Shown here: in pieces, positions 9,745 to 21,471 of the stretch | Numbering within the stretch: the first letter of the stretch is position 1 | Layout: each line of letters opens with the position of its first letter | Origin: Cryptomeria japonica | Lineage: Eukaryota > Streptophyta > Pinopsida > Cupressales > Cupressaceae | DNA: 64,000 bases | Assembly: GCF_030272615.1 (NCBI RefSeq) | Contig: NC_081406.1 | Span: 190,459,891-190,523,890, forward strand | Direction: 5' to 3' | Program-made: the position numbers and the translations under genes | Notes under the pieces: generated by a model | The model's database searches: none | What the model saw: only the letters and a program-made list of their open reading frames with translations | Told to the model about the DNA's origin: nothing

Positions 9745-12008
9745 TCTTGTCCCTTTTGCATTTAACATCTTTGTTGCAGATTTTGTGTTTTGAAGTTGCA
9801 GATCTGACATTTTTTCAACAGCATTTTGATATTTTCGTGTCTGCGTACTTTCAGATCGCGTTTTTGGCTTTCTATCGCATTTGTGTACTTCCAGATCGCG
9901 TTTGTGACTTTCTACCATGTCTGTGACATCTGGAACCGTGTCTGCGTCTGCGACACTGTTTCATCTTTTTTTTGCAGATTCCAAAAATTGCGTCTATGAT
10001 CTCCAGTCGCGTCTGTGGGGTTTGTAGTCGCGTTTGCGTCCAGAAGCCACATTTGCATTACGGAGTGACGTCTATGTCTCAAAGCCACGTCTGTGTATTG
10101 TACCTACGTTTGTGCACACTAATTTCATTTTTAGGGTTTTTTTTTCATTGATTCAGTTTTAATCATTCGGTTTTTCAGATCTAGTTTATTTTGAGCTAAC
10201 ATCTTCAGATCTAGCTAATGAAATTGGTGCAACTTGTCTTGAAAGAAAAATCATTTTGTTGAAGGCCCCTATTCTCACAAAGTCTTTTGGATCTAAAATT
10301 TACCTAACTTGTGTGCTTGCAGGAAGGGGTGATTATTTCAAACAATCCAAACTACTAATAAATCTTTTTTGCAGGTCCTTAGCAAGGGTTTTTGATTTTT
10401 ATTGTGTGCCTTGTTTTCATAGACTAACAAACACTTCAATTGGTGCACTAAAATTGAATCATTGTCTTTTGTGTCTTGAGCAATAGGCTCTTTTTATTTA
10501 AATCTTTAGAGGGCCTGTCTTCCCGTGTGGTCATTAGGACTACTAGTGAGAAGAGAATGACCCAAGTGGTAGCGAAGAAAACCCACCTCTTCTGAACCAC
10601 TATAAACAACTGTATTCATGGTGAAAACTATGGATAATGTGTGCTGATTAGTTCATACTGACACTATGTCTCCCCATAAACCCGTTTGATCAAATTTATT
10701 TGATCAGTTGTAGGGCGTAACCCCTACCGGCTGGGAGCCTTATGTATTTATAGAGCTCAAAGTGCCGCATGTATGGCCACATGAGCATATGCCCTTACTA
10801 GCACCTTTTGTTTTAGAAGCCAAAATCCTTCTAGTTGTTGGGGCAAGAGGTCGGACCTCTGGTAGAGGCCCACACACATACGGTTCCTAGTAGAGATACA
10901 AAGTTCGCCACGGGGAGTTTTCGTGGGGACTGATACTTGGCTGACTCAAGAAGTGAGTGCCGAGGGTGGAGCCAGTGAGGTCAAGCATCTAAGTATCCAC
11001 TCTAAATAACGTAGCCTTGGGGGTAAAGCCCCATGTGGGATCAACAACTATTGTCTTGGCCAGCCATAAGAATTGTGCTTGACTTATTTTAAACATTCAA
11101 AACATTCAAGACCAAACAACAAAACATTGTGTCTTTTGTGTCTTCAAGTGTATGCAAAATATTTTTACATTGAACAACACACTTTCTTTGAGTCATTTTT
11201 GAGTCTAAACACTTGCAAAACATTGAGTCCTCATCAACACTATGTCCTCTTGTCATGAAAAACAATCAAACAGTCAGATTTGGTCACAGCAAAACAACTT
11301 CATAGATTGGAAAAAATTGCACAAATTTTGTAGAAACGTGTCTGTGTCTGACATAATAGCATCTGTGTCGTATAACCGCGTCTGTGAAGGGCATAAACGT
11401 GTCTGTATTCTCAGAATCAACATTGCATTTACAAAATCTTAGAAACGCGTCTATGTTAAACAGAACTACGTCTGTGTCAGGAAATCGCGTCTGTGCAGTA
11501 TACAGGTGCATCTGTGTTCAGAATTGAAAAACTTTTATAGTCCAGCAAACAAACATAGTCAGTTTCGAAATTCTTGAGCTTCCTAGGTTCTTTCTTGAGG
11601 GTTTCATCTAGCATTCAACCTGTCTTTGGGTCTCACACAGTCCATCATTGCTTTACACCTTACATTACATTCACATTTGTCTAAACTTGAGTCAAAAGGT
11701 CACTTGCTTGTCCTCATCTTGCTTTGTCAACACATTACATACAACAACATTTTGCCAAGTGGTCCCTCATCAAGGTCTATCACCTTTGGGTCTCATTTGG
11801 TCTTACTTAGAGTCAAGGTCAACTTACCTCATCAAGAGAAACTATCATCTCTTTGGAAGCCACACCTACTCTACCACATACATACTTGGTCTTACACTTT
11901 GGACATTGCAAGTACACCTCAGATTCATTTACATTCCATCCAACTCTTAGTCTTCAATACTCTTTCCATTTTCATCTAGTCTCACACATCTTGGTCAATA
12001 CCTAGTTC
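9745..12008 (+). other. Element 1 leader (5' UTR) with word arrays and a conserved hairpin
   Basis: 2.26 kb between the primer site and gag. Two clusters (about 9,834-10,113 and 11,336-11,516) repeat degenerate copies of CGCGTCTGTG. A central block (about 10,505-11,010) is clearly homologous to the leader of element 2. It includes a short hairpin at 10,908-10,926 whose stem changes in a compensatory way between the two elements. Short frames inside, such as 10,256-10,486, have no recognisable product. Confidence 0.7.
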
Positions 12009-14307
12009 ATGGTTGAAACCCGTTCCCAAAAATCTAGGAGAGAAATGAAAGAGGCTCAAGAGTCCGCAAACATGAGTTCCTATGAGTATGACAATGATAT
12101 CTTTTTCAATTCTGATCATACTACATTACCTGACATGGATGCTTATAGAAACATGCCAAATGTTGAGAACATGGACACTACAAACAACAATGATACACAT
12201 AATGACAATACAGACAACTTCTCCGTACATTCGACAGATTGGAAGAATCCATTATGGATCCCCGTTTCAATCAATTGATTGAGGAGATAATGAGGAGGGA
12301 TAGACAATACTTCTTACAAATGATGGCACAAAGTGGAGCCAAGATCTCTCATGATTTTGACATGTCTCAAATAATGGAAAATAGACCTTTGCAACAAACT
12401 CACTCCAACATGGATCAAAGGAGACCTAATAGTGGAGGCAATAGAGGACCACATCTTGTGCCTGAATCACCATCATCTTTGTTTCAAAAACCAGAGGTCC
12501 CATACACACATGGTCAAGCATATGATACTCACCTTCATAGACCATTATGGAAGTCTTATGCCGAAAAATACACTCAAGCACATGCTAATGCTAAAGACCT
12601 ACCACCAAAGCAATTGGATATCCAAAGGCATGCTCAAAATTTGGACACAAGGAAACCCCTTGTCAAATTTGGGGGCAACACATTAGAACATGACATGCTT
12701 GTAGAGTATGGTATACATGGACAAAATAGATATTTCATTCCTCAACATGAATCTATACCAAGTGGTCCATATACGCAGCACCATTATAGACCTCCTCCAT
12801 ATGAACATGTGTATGATCAATATCATCTATATATGCAGCATGCTCCTCCTCCAATTGGTGCCTCAAGCATGGGGCATGGTCCAAGGAGTCGATCTCCACC
12901 TAAGAACAATTTGGAGCAACAAATCAGGGACTTACAAAAGAAAATGGAGGACATAAATACACCAAAGCCAACATACACAATGAGAGACATATGTCCTTAT
13001 CCATTTGACAAGAGCATTCCAATGCCTCCTTTTCCTACATAGTTTGTGACACCTAAATTTGATAAGTATAGAGGCAAAGGAGATCCTAAGGCACACATAA
13101 GACAATTTTTCACAACCTGCATTGAGATAGCAATAGAAGAAACATATTTGATGAGATTATTTCCACAAAGCTTAGGTGATCAAGCTATGGAATGGTTCTC
13201 CAACTTCCACTTGGTATTAAGTCATGGGGTGACTTAGCAGAGGCATTTATTCAATATTTCTCCTACAACATAGAGACAGACATATCAATCACTACTTTGT
13301 GCAACACCAAGCAAAAAGATGGAGAGTCTTTTTCATCATTTTTACAAAGATGGAGGAATCTAGCTAGCAGATGCTCTTGTGAAATTCCACAAAAACAAAT
13401 GGTGGAGATGTTCACTCAGAATGTTAATAAAGACATTGGCTATGATCTAAGGAAAGCTTGTTTGTCCACCTTCAAGGACGTCATTGAAAAAGGGTTAGTG
13501 ACAGAAAAGGTCCTAATTGAACAAGGAGTCATTAAGATATTCAAGGAAAACAAAGATGACTTTAAAGGAAAAGATAAGCCAAGATTTTGGAATAAAAACA
13601 AGAACATAGTCAATGATGGTGTTGTTGACGCCAATTCAGTACGACCCAAAATCATTTTTTCCGGATCAAGCTCTACAAACAATCAGGTGAATACTCAAAC
13701 AACTTCCAAATCACGAAGGAAGTACACTCCATTGGGAGAACCACTTGAGTCAATTTTCAAAAAGATAGTGGCGAACAAGGTAATCACTATTCCAGATTTT
13801 CCTCCATATGAGCCAAAGGTGAAACCAAATTGGTGGAATGATGATGAATATTGTGAATTTCATAAGAGCAAGAGTCATAGAATAGGAAATTGTCATCGAC
13901 TGAAGAACATCATACAAGATCTCATTGATAGAGGTGACATTGAGATTGAAGGACACTCATCCAATCAAGAACATGAAATGTTTAAGGAACCATTCCCAAA
14001 GCAAGACAAGGGAAAAGCTGTAGCCACAGAAGACCAGACCAACTATACCGGAGCATCTTATAACTATGATTCAACTATCGATCACATCTCGATGGATAAT
14101 TATGTCTCTACCATTATCATCAAGGACAAAACGCCTGAGAATTCTACCCAAAGACCCAAGATTGTCCTAAAAGGCATTAGATCTTCTTCCGAACCTACCT
14201 CTGAATTTCATGTTACAACTCGTCGAGGTAAATTCACTTTGCAAGGTTCTCCAGCTAAAAACACCACTTCCTCATCCACCAAACCTGAGTATGACCTTGT
14301 AGAATAG
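12009..14307 (+). pseudogene. gag: Element 1 gag, frameshifted
   Basis: The frame opens at ATG 12,009 (MVETRSQK...). It shifts near 12,239 into a frame with RFNQLIEEIMRRDRQYF, stops at 13,040, and shifts again at about 13,205, apparently by one missing base. The central block (13,046-13,700) matches the Retrotrans_gag domain: EWFSNF at the first part, WGDLAEAFIQYFSYN and SFSSFLQRWRNLA after the shift. A zinc-finger-like motif, YCEFHKSKSHRIGNC, lies near 13,850-13,895, a form usual in Tat elements. The frame then continues into the protease, separated only by a TAG at 14,305. Gag would normally form the virus-like particle in the cytoplasm; this copy cannot. Confidence 0.88.
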
Positions 14308-15147
14308 TTAGGGAAGACACCCGCACTCATCTCCATCCTTGAGCTTTTACGCATATCCCCCGCACATAAAGCTATTCTTGACAAAATCTTGAGAGACACT
14401 GCCGTTCCTACTGATCTGAACGTGGACCAGTTTCAAGCCATGGTGGGATACCTTTCCATTCCACACTCTCTTACATTCACAGAAGCCGATGATGCCTCTG
14501 TAAGTCAGCCACATAATGCACCATTACACATTGAAGCCTTCATACACAAACATCGAATAAAACGAGTCCTGATAGATGGAGGAGCAAGTCTAAACATTTG
14601 TACATTGAGCACTATTAAACAATTGGGATATTCTAATAAAGCTGTGAAATCTACAAACAAAATCACCATCAAGGCATATGATGATGAAGAGCGTTCATCT
14701 AAAGGCACAATCACCTTGCCTCTCAGAGTTGGGCCAGTTACGAAGGATGTGCTTTGTCAAGTCCTAGACCTAGATCTCACATACAACATATTGCTAGGAC
14801 GTCCTTGGATTCATGAAATGAGGGCAGTCCCATCTACATATCACCAATGCATTAAGTTTCCTCACAATGGAGTTGAAATAACAGTTAATGGTGATCCTAA
14901 TCCGTTCATATACTGCAATAACTTGAGATAAAAAACTGAGACCATCATTCCCAGTAATCATGAAGCTGTTCCTTCTTCTACATACATTGATCCTGAGTCA
15001 TTAAAACCTTCAACATCAAAACAAGGTGAGCTTAAAGGCAAATTTTAGGACAAGGGCATGGGTGAATACACTTTAAATCAGACCATGTACTTACAACAAG
15101 TCATGAGTTCACCAAAAGAATATGGAAGACCACATCCTAATAAATAG
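14308..15147 (+). pseudogene. Element 1 protease and linker, broken by stops
   Basis: It is in the same frame as the downstream half of gag. The active-site region reads LIDGGASLNI at about 14,572-14,601, the DGG(A/S)S form common in Tat-lineage retropepsins, and YNILLGRPW follows at about 14,785-14,811. Stops occur at 14,305, 14,929, 15,046 and 15,145. The three between protease and RT fall where Ogre elements are known to have an intron. The region still reads like coding sequence between the stops, so simple decay is my preferred explanation. Confidence 0.8.
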
Positions 15148-15201
15148 GTATCTATCCTTGTACTCAAATGGGACCCTACTATCTTTCAAAGATGGGGTGA
15201 A

Positions 15202-17160
15202 TTGGAAGAGGAAGACTTATACAAAATGCTTTACAAAGACCTTGAAGATGATTCACAAGATCACATCAGTATACCATGTGAGAAATATGGCAAAGGGTTC
15301 AAGATTCTACAAAAATTTGGGTATGATGGCAAAAGCCCTCTTGGGTTAAGAAAGGAAGGCATCATTGAACCTTTACAACCTGAATTGACATTCAAAAAGG
15401 AATGCTCGAAGGGACTTGGTTTCGTGACTTCCAAGGTCCACACTCGAAGGACAAAAGAAGCATTACAAATCAAAGATGCCAAAATTCAACAAGAGAATCA
15501 TTATTCCGCAGATTCCAACAAATGGGAATGGGGTTTAGACAAATCCTCTAGTGACTACGAGCTCACCGAGACATTCAGAGAGCCAGATGAACTCACAGAA
15601 GAAGAGGAATTTTATAAAAAATTCAAAGTTGGTCAAGAAACAACCCCTGAGGATTCCGCACAGTCCTTGTCCCTAGGTCCTAGGTTGAAATCACATAGAA
15701 TGAGAACACCTGTTCCAGAATGCGCTACTAGTGATGATAATTTGGAATCGTTCATGATCGAGACTGATGAGGAGAGTGCCAACAATGACCTCGATAACTA
15801 CCTCGACATACCTGAATATAACTGCATCTTCACTCTTAGCCCCGCTAACTTCGAAGACATTAAAGGCCTTCCCCTTGTCCACCACCAACTTATTGACTGG
15901 GACCATGAAGGATCTGTGCAGTTTGACACATTCCAAAATGATGAAGCTTTTATTGACTATCTTGGCATACAAGATGATCTTCCCCCTGGGGACCATAAAG
16001 CGGGATACACTATAGAACTCAATAGCGTGGCATATTTCGGTGAGGGTGTCGGGCCTTCTAGTCACAAAAATATGAAAATAAAAACAAACCAAGGGTCTTA
16101 TGGCGAAAACCACACTGTGGCGTTGTCTGACCCCAAAAAAGTAAAAAGAAAGGACGTATCTGAGGGTGAAAACCTCTCTGAGGAAACCGAAGATGGAAGG
16201 CTCGCCATTCTCCCAACATCATATGAGGAAAAGTCATCCATGTTGGTAGAGGAGACTATCAAAACAAATATTGGTACGGAAGAGGTTCCACACAACATAT
16301 TCCTGGCCCAATCTTTGACGGAGTCAGAAAGGTCAAAATTCATAAGTTTCTTCAAAGAACGACAAATCAACTTTGCATGGTCATACACTGATATGCCTGG
16401 ATTGGATCCAGATTTGGTAATGCACCATTTGACAGTTAAACCGGGGGCAAAACTAGTGAAACAAAAATTAAGAAAGATGCATCCACAAGTCGCATTATTG
16501 GTCAAAGCAGAGCTTGAAAAATTATTGGATGTCGGATTCATATGCCCAATTGATTATCCTGAATGGATCTCCAACTTAGTACCTGTCAGTAAACCAGATC
16601 GCAGCATCAGAATATGTACAAATTTCAGAGACATCAACAAGGCTTGTCCTAAGGATGACTTCCCATTACCAAACATAGATTTGATTGTAGATCTCACAGC
16701 GGGTCATGAAATGTTATCGTTGATGGATGGATTCTTTGGTTATAATAAAATAAAGATTGCGTCTGATGATCAACACAAAACATCATTCACTTGTCCTTGG
16801 GGAAGTTTCTATTGGAATGTCATGCCCTTTGGACTAAAAAATGCAGGTGCTACATATCAAAGAGCCATGACTACTATCTTTAATGATCTAATGCACGTAA
16901 CTGTGGAAGATTATGTCGACGACCTCTTGGGAAAATCAATAGACAGAGATACACATTTGGACATACTTTCAGTTGTCTTTGATCGGTTGGAAAAATACAA
17001 AGTAAGATTAAACCCCAAGAAATGTGTCTTTGGAGTAACCTCCAGGAAGCTCCTAGGATTCATTGTATCAAAAAGAGGAATCAAAGCTGATCCAACAAAA
17101 GTCAAGGCCATCCTAGAGATGCAACCACCAAGAAATATCAGTCAACTTTGGTCTTTATGA
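15202..17160 (+). pseudogene. pol: Element 1 G-patch and reverse transcriptase
   Basis: The frame begins with an acidic leader and a G-patch-like segment at residues 30-58 (15,289-15,375): glycine-rich, with FGYDGKSPLGLRKEGI. G-patches are known next to the protease in betaretroviruses and in some plant Ty3/gypsy elements, where they bind RNA or RT. After a variable acidic linker the RT domain starts at about 16,440 and shows RICTNFRDINKACPKDDFPLP, MPFGLKNAGATYQRAM and the catalytic YVDD at 16,912-16,923. Fingers and palm look intact up to the TGA at 17,158, which truncates the thumb and connection. The frame continues beyond it without a shift. Confidence 0.92.
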
Positions 17161-17787
17161 GGGAGACTTCAGTCCATACGAAGATTCATAGCACAACTTG
17201 TAGATAAGTGTAATCGTTTTCAACACTTGCTACATAAAAACATCAAATTCAAATGGGATGATAATTGTCAACAGGCTTTCCAGATACTCAAAGATTATCT
17301 TCTGAATCCGCCAGTTTTGATGCCACCAGTTCTAGATTAGCCTCTGTTACTATACATATTAGCTACTTCAACAGCACTGGGGGCACTCTTAGCACAACAA
17401 GTTGTTGAGGGCAAAGAAAAGGTAGTGTACTATATTAGTCGCACATTGGTAGGATATGAGCTAAACTACACACCAATTGAGTGTGCATGTCTCACTGTGG
17501 TCTTTGCTTCGCAAAAATTATGAAATTACATGCTAACTCATAAGACTAAGTTGGTTGCAAGGATCGATCCATTGAAATACCTTCTCAATAAAGCAACGCT
17601 TACTGGGCGACTAACCAAATGGGTAATGATCCTGAGTGAATTCAACATTGAGTATGTGGATAAAAAAACAATAAAAGGACAAGCCATTGCAGATCAATTA
17701 GCAGATTCTCCCATGATAGATGATGTTCCTCTAATTTCAGAATTTCCAGATGAATCCATTTTAACAGTTTCACATGCAAAACCATGG
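17161..17787 (+). pseudogene. Element 1 RT-associated RNase H domain
   Basis: It continues the RT frame. RRFIAQLVDKCN and FKWDDNCQQAF precede the RNase H domain proper (about 17,341-17,715), with STALGALLAQQ, VVYYISRTLVGYELNYTPIE and GRLTKWVMILSEFNI. Stops at 17,338 and 17,521 lie inside it. The motifs are those of the normal Ty3/gypsy RNase H, which removes the RNA strand during reverse transcription. A tether to a second RNase H follows. Confidence 0.85.
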
Positions 17788-18141
17788 CAATTATACTTTG
17801 ACGGCTCATACACATAGCATGGGGCAGGAGCTGGCATCCTCTTTATAACTCCTCAAGGGGATTCTATACCAAAATCATATAGATTATCATTTCCTTGCAC
17901 TAATAACATAGCAGAATATGAGGCATTAACAACTGGATTACGGATTGTAGTTCAGTGGAAGATCCAGGAACTTCGTGTTTTTGGGGACTCTCAACTTGTA
18001 ATCCGTCAAGCAACTAATCATTACCAAACAAAGGATGAGAAATTAATGCCTTACAAAAGAATGGTGGATGACCTGAAACAACATTTCACAAAGATAGACT
18101 TTGAGTAGATACCAAGAGAGTAGAATCGATCCGCAGATGCC
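17788..18141 (+). pseudogene. Element 1 second RNase H domain (archaeal-like, Tat hallmark)
   Basis: After the first RNase H a second domain begins with YFDGSYT. It contains the full set of expected acidic motifs: FDGS, NNIAEYEAL, VFGDSQLVIRQ and NRSADAMA. Plant Tat-group elements are known to have acquired this extra, archaeal-like RNase H. Stops at 17,815, 18,106 and 18,121 break it here; the last two look like TGG to TAG and CAG to TAG changes. Confidence 0.85.
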
Positions 18142-19533
18142 ATGGCTACAATTGCTTCACTGATCGATCTACCTCCGAATGAGACTTGCTATGAGTTCTT
18201 GGTGGATAACCTTTTGGTTCCTTCATATGAAATCACTCCTACTGAGATAATATGTGTCGTCTGTCTTGAGTCCCAGTTATATGGTTCCATTTTCACATAC
18301 CTTCGTGATAATACCCTACCTCCTGATCTATCCAATAACCAACGTCGCACTTTCATTCGCCAATCTTCTCGATACATCATTTTAGGCGATGTCCTATACC
18401 GTCAAGGTCTAGATGGCACTCTTCTTCGATGTTTAGAAAATGGCAAAGCTCAGATTGCGTTACGTGAAGTACATGAAGGGATATGTGGTGCACATTCTAG
18501 TGGTCCTACCTTAGCCAAGAAACTCATCAGGACTGGATATTACTGGCCCAATATGGAAGAAGACTCATATCAATTTGTCAAGCAATGTAAGCAATGTCAA
18601 CTTCATGGAGACCTCATCCATGCGCCAGCACAAGAACTTCAACCAATTGCGACTCATTGGCCCTTTTGTCAGTGGGGACTCGATCTCATAGGCAAGATTC
18701 ACCCTCCATCCTCCAACGGTCATAAATTCATTATCACTGCCACAGAGTATTTCACAAAATGGATTGAAGCCGTGCCTCTCATGCAAGTCATTGGAAAACA
18801 GATTGCTACGTTCATTCTCAACTATATCATTTGTCGATATGGTATTCCTGTTTCCATTATCAGTAATAACGGGCGTCCTTTCAAAAATCAGGATGTTCAT
18901 GAACTTTGTGACCACTTCCATATTTCCCATCATTTCTCCACACCATATTACCCCCAAAGTAACGGTCAAGCTGAGGCGTCTAATAAAACAATCCTTAAAA
19001 TCTTAAAAAAGACAGTCGACAACGCTGACCGTAATTGGCATATCCAACTTAATCTTGCACTTTGGGCCTATTGCACAAGTGTCCGCACACCTATAGGAGC
19101 GACACCCTATTCACTTGTTGACGGCGGTGAAGCCATCTTTCCTATTGAGGTCGAGCTACCCTCTTTACGAGTCTCCTTTCAAAACATTATCAGTGATGAA
19201 GACTACAGGGTCTCTCGCTTACAAGAACTTGAACTATTGGATGAACAAAGACAAACTGCTTTTAATCATCTCAAGGCTTATCAACAACGAATGAGTCGTA
19301 GCTACAATCACAAAGTCAAGCCTCGCACATTTGAGGTAGGTGATTTGGTTCTTAGAGAAAACCCCAAAAATCAGCAAGACAGAGAGAAGAAGGGCAAGTT
19401 TGAACCAAATTGGCTTGGTCCTTACATCATCACAACAACATATGGATCTGGTGCATATCAGCTCTCAACTACAGAAGGTGAACCTTTGGAGGATCCTATC
19501 AATAGCATGCACCTTCGTAGGTTCTACACATAG
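18142..19533 (+). pseudogene. Element 1 integrase, uninterrupted but with a changed catalytic residue
   Basis: 463 codons open to TAG at 19,533. The N-terminal HHCC zinc motif is complete (HEGICGAH ... CKQCQLH). The core has the first Asp in WGLDLIGKI and the Glu in NGQAEASNKTI. The second Asp, in the position usually written SDNG, is Asn (ISNNGRPF; codon AAT at 18,865-18,867), a single G to A change that should abolish strand transfer. The C-terminal region ends with a GPY module (WLGPYII) and MHLRRFYT. This is the longest intact stretch of pol, but the enzyme would be catalytically dead. Confidence 0.92.
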
Positions 19534-19535
19534 CT

Positions 19536-21471
19536 CTTTGGAATATCCTAATTCAAAAATACAAAAAAAATTAAAAAAATAAAAAATACAAAAAAAATCA
19601 AAAATTTCAAAAATACAAAAAAATAAAAAAATTCAAAAATACAAAAAAATTATAAAAACATAAAAATCGTTACTTGGTGAAAACCTGGCGAACAGGCGCC
19701 TTGTGACACAAAAAACATTGAAAAATCGAAAAAAGTAAAGAGAAATAATTTCGTCCAATGGTGAAAACCTCTTCGGTGGTGCCCTGGGCAAGTACCATGG
19801 TGAAAACTGGGTCACCAGCACCATGTGTAGAGACATTGCTCCTCCCTCCTTCAGGATTCACTTTCATCCTTCACTTTGCACACACTCACAACCTATTCAT
19901 TCGTAATAAACTTATCCATTCCCATCATGGCTTGTTATTGATCTACCCAAGATTGGTTAGCCATTCATAATAAATCTACCTTTTCACCCCTTTCCATTCA
20001 TAATAAATCAGCTCCTATTTGTGGTTAAGGCAAATCCTACGTCTAGTGATGGGGGTGGAACTGAGAACATCACATGTTTCGAGGAGTACAGTTTCTTCCA
20101 CTTTTCTTCAGTCTATTCGCGCACAATCCGCAATAAAACAACACTTGCATCGCCAATCCGCAATAAAGTTTCGTCTTCTCCGCAATAACGTATTGGTTTC
20201 ATGGATTCAGTCAGTTTCAGATGATACACAGCAGCAACAATGTGCTTCAACAAATCACATTTTTCAATAGACTCAGACAACATATGGTTCAATGCTATCT
20301 ATCCTTTTTGTGAAAGTAAACATTGTGACCACAATCAAATAAGACTTATACAAGTGACAAGAGACACTAAAACTTGAGGACTACAGTGGATGTTGGTGTT
20401 GAGTCTTGGTTTTCTTTTGATTTTATCTTTTTGGTGACATGTCTTTTAGCTTTTCCAAGATGTCTTTGACTAGAGATTCTATCTCCAGGATGTCTTTAAG
20501 TAGAAAGGTGAGGATGGGGTATCGTCAGCTATTTTTCTTTGCTGTCTGTGGATTGTCTCTTAGTAATGCTATGACTTGTCCAAGGATATGAGGACACTGT
20601 GAGTCTAGTGTGAACTGGGGCATTCCTTGTTTGAGACTATCTTATCTCCATGCAAACAGGTACAATGACTTTCTGGGTCGAACATATATGCCTTGATTGT
20701 CATAACCTACTTGCCATAATAAAGCTCAATGATGATAACACACAAGAAGCTCTTTCACTTTCATATCTTCTATCTTTCATTCCCCTTTCTTGATTGACTT
20801 CCATCGTCCTTCTCGAGTCCACGTAGCCTGCTATCACATGACTGAGTATAATGACACACCAAAAACATTTGCATCTCATGTAGTTTCACCTGCATTACCA
20901 CATATAAGCATTCCATACATACATATAGATATCGCAATTGCATCACATCCTGCACACAACACATATTAGCACATTTTAGATTCTCATCATGTAAATAATC
21001 ATTTGTATTATCATATTCATTTGCATTTCATACATTCACATTCACATTTGCATAATATATAAAACATAAAAGAACAAAAATATTGCATTTCATCATGTAT
21101 ATATTTGCATCCATATCATAACCATCACATAAAACATACATCATTAAACATCTCGTCACATAGGTACACATGCATATAACTGCCGCAAAGATGAATCATC
21201 TCATATATATATTTATATATATATAAAGTTTCATGATACAATGATGTCAAAATCATATGGCTACAATCACCCGCAGGTGTCTACATCATCATACAAAAAT
21301 GGTACAATACTGATACATAGGGAGCCCTCTACGGCTATGATGAACTCCCTCCCTCGGAGCCACCTGGCCTTGATGGAATCTGAGCCCTAGAAGGACTCGC
21401 CCCAGGATCATCCCTCCTGTCCCCCTATCTGGTGGTGGTGGAGGACCCATAACCCCAGCGCTGGACGCCTG
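19536..21471 (+). other. Element 1 post-integrase region with GTGAAAAC-hairpin modules
   Basis: Non-coding. It opens with an A-rich low-complexity stretch (19,550-19,670) of variants of TTCAAAAATACAAAAAA. Three modules follow, each made of GTGAAAAC plus a short hairpin: 19,677-19,696, 19,761-19,780 and 19,800-19,818. The spacer GGGCAAGTACCATG between the last two is shared with element 2. From about 20,000 to 21,300 I see no frame with coding character, only repeated CATTTGCAT/ACATA words. Confidence 0.65.

Noticed and set aside
14929-15147. Ogre-type intron between protease and RT
   Set aside because: The stops could lie in an intron, but the sequence between them still reads as protein and I saw no convincing donor-acceptor pair. 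Decay is simpler.
21265-21280. AGGTGTCTACA as the end of another LTR
   Set aside because: It matches only about ten bases of the LTR terminus, without flanking similarity.
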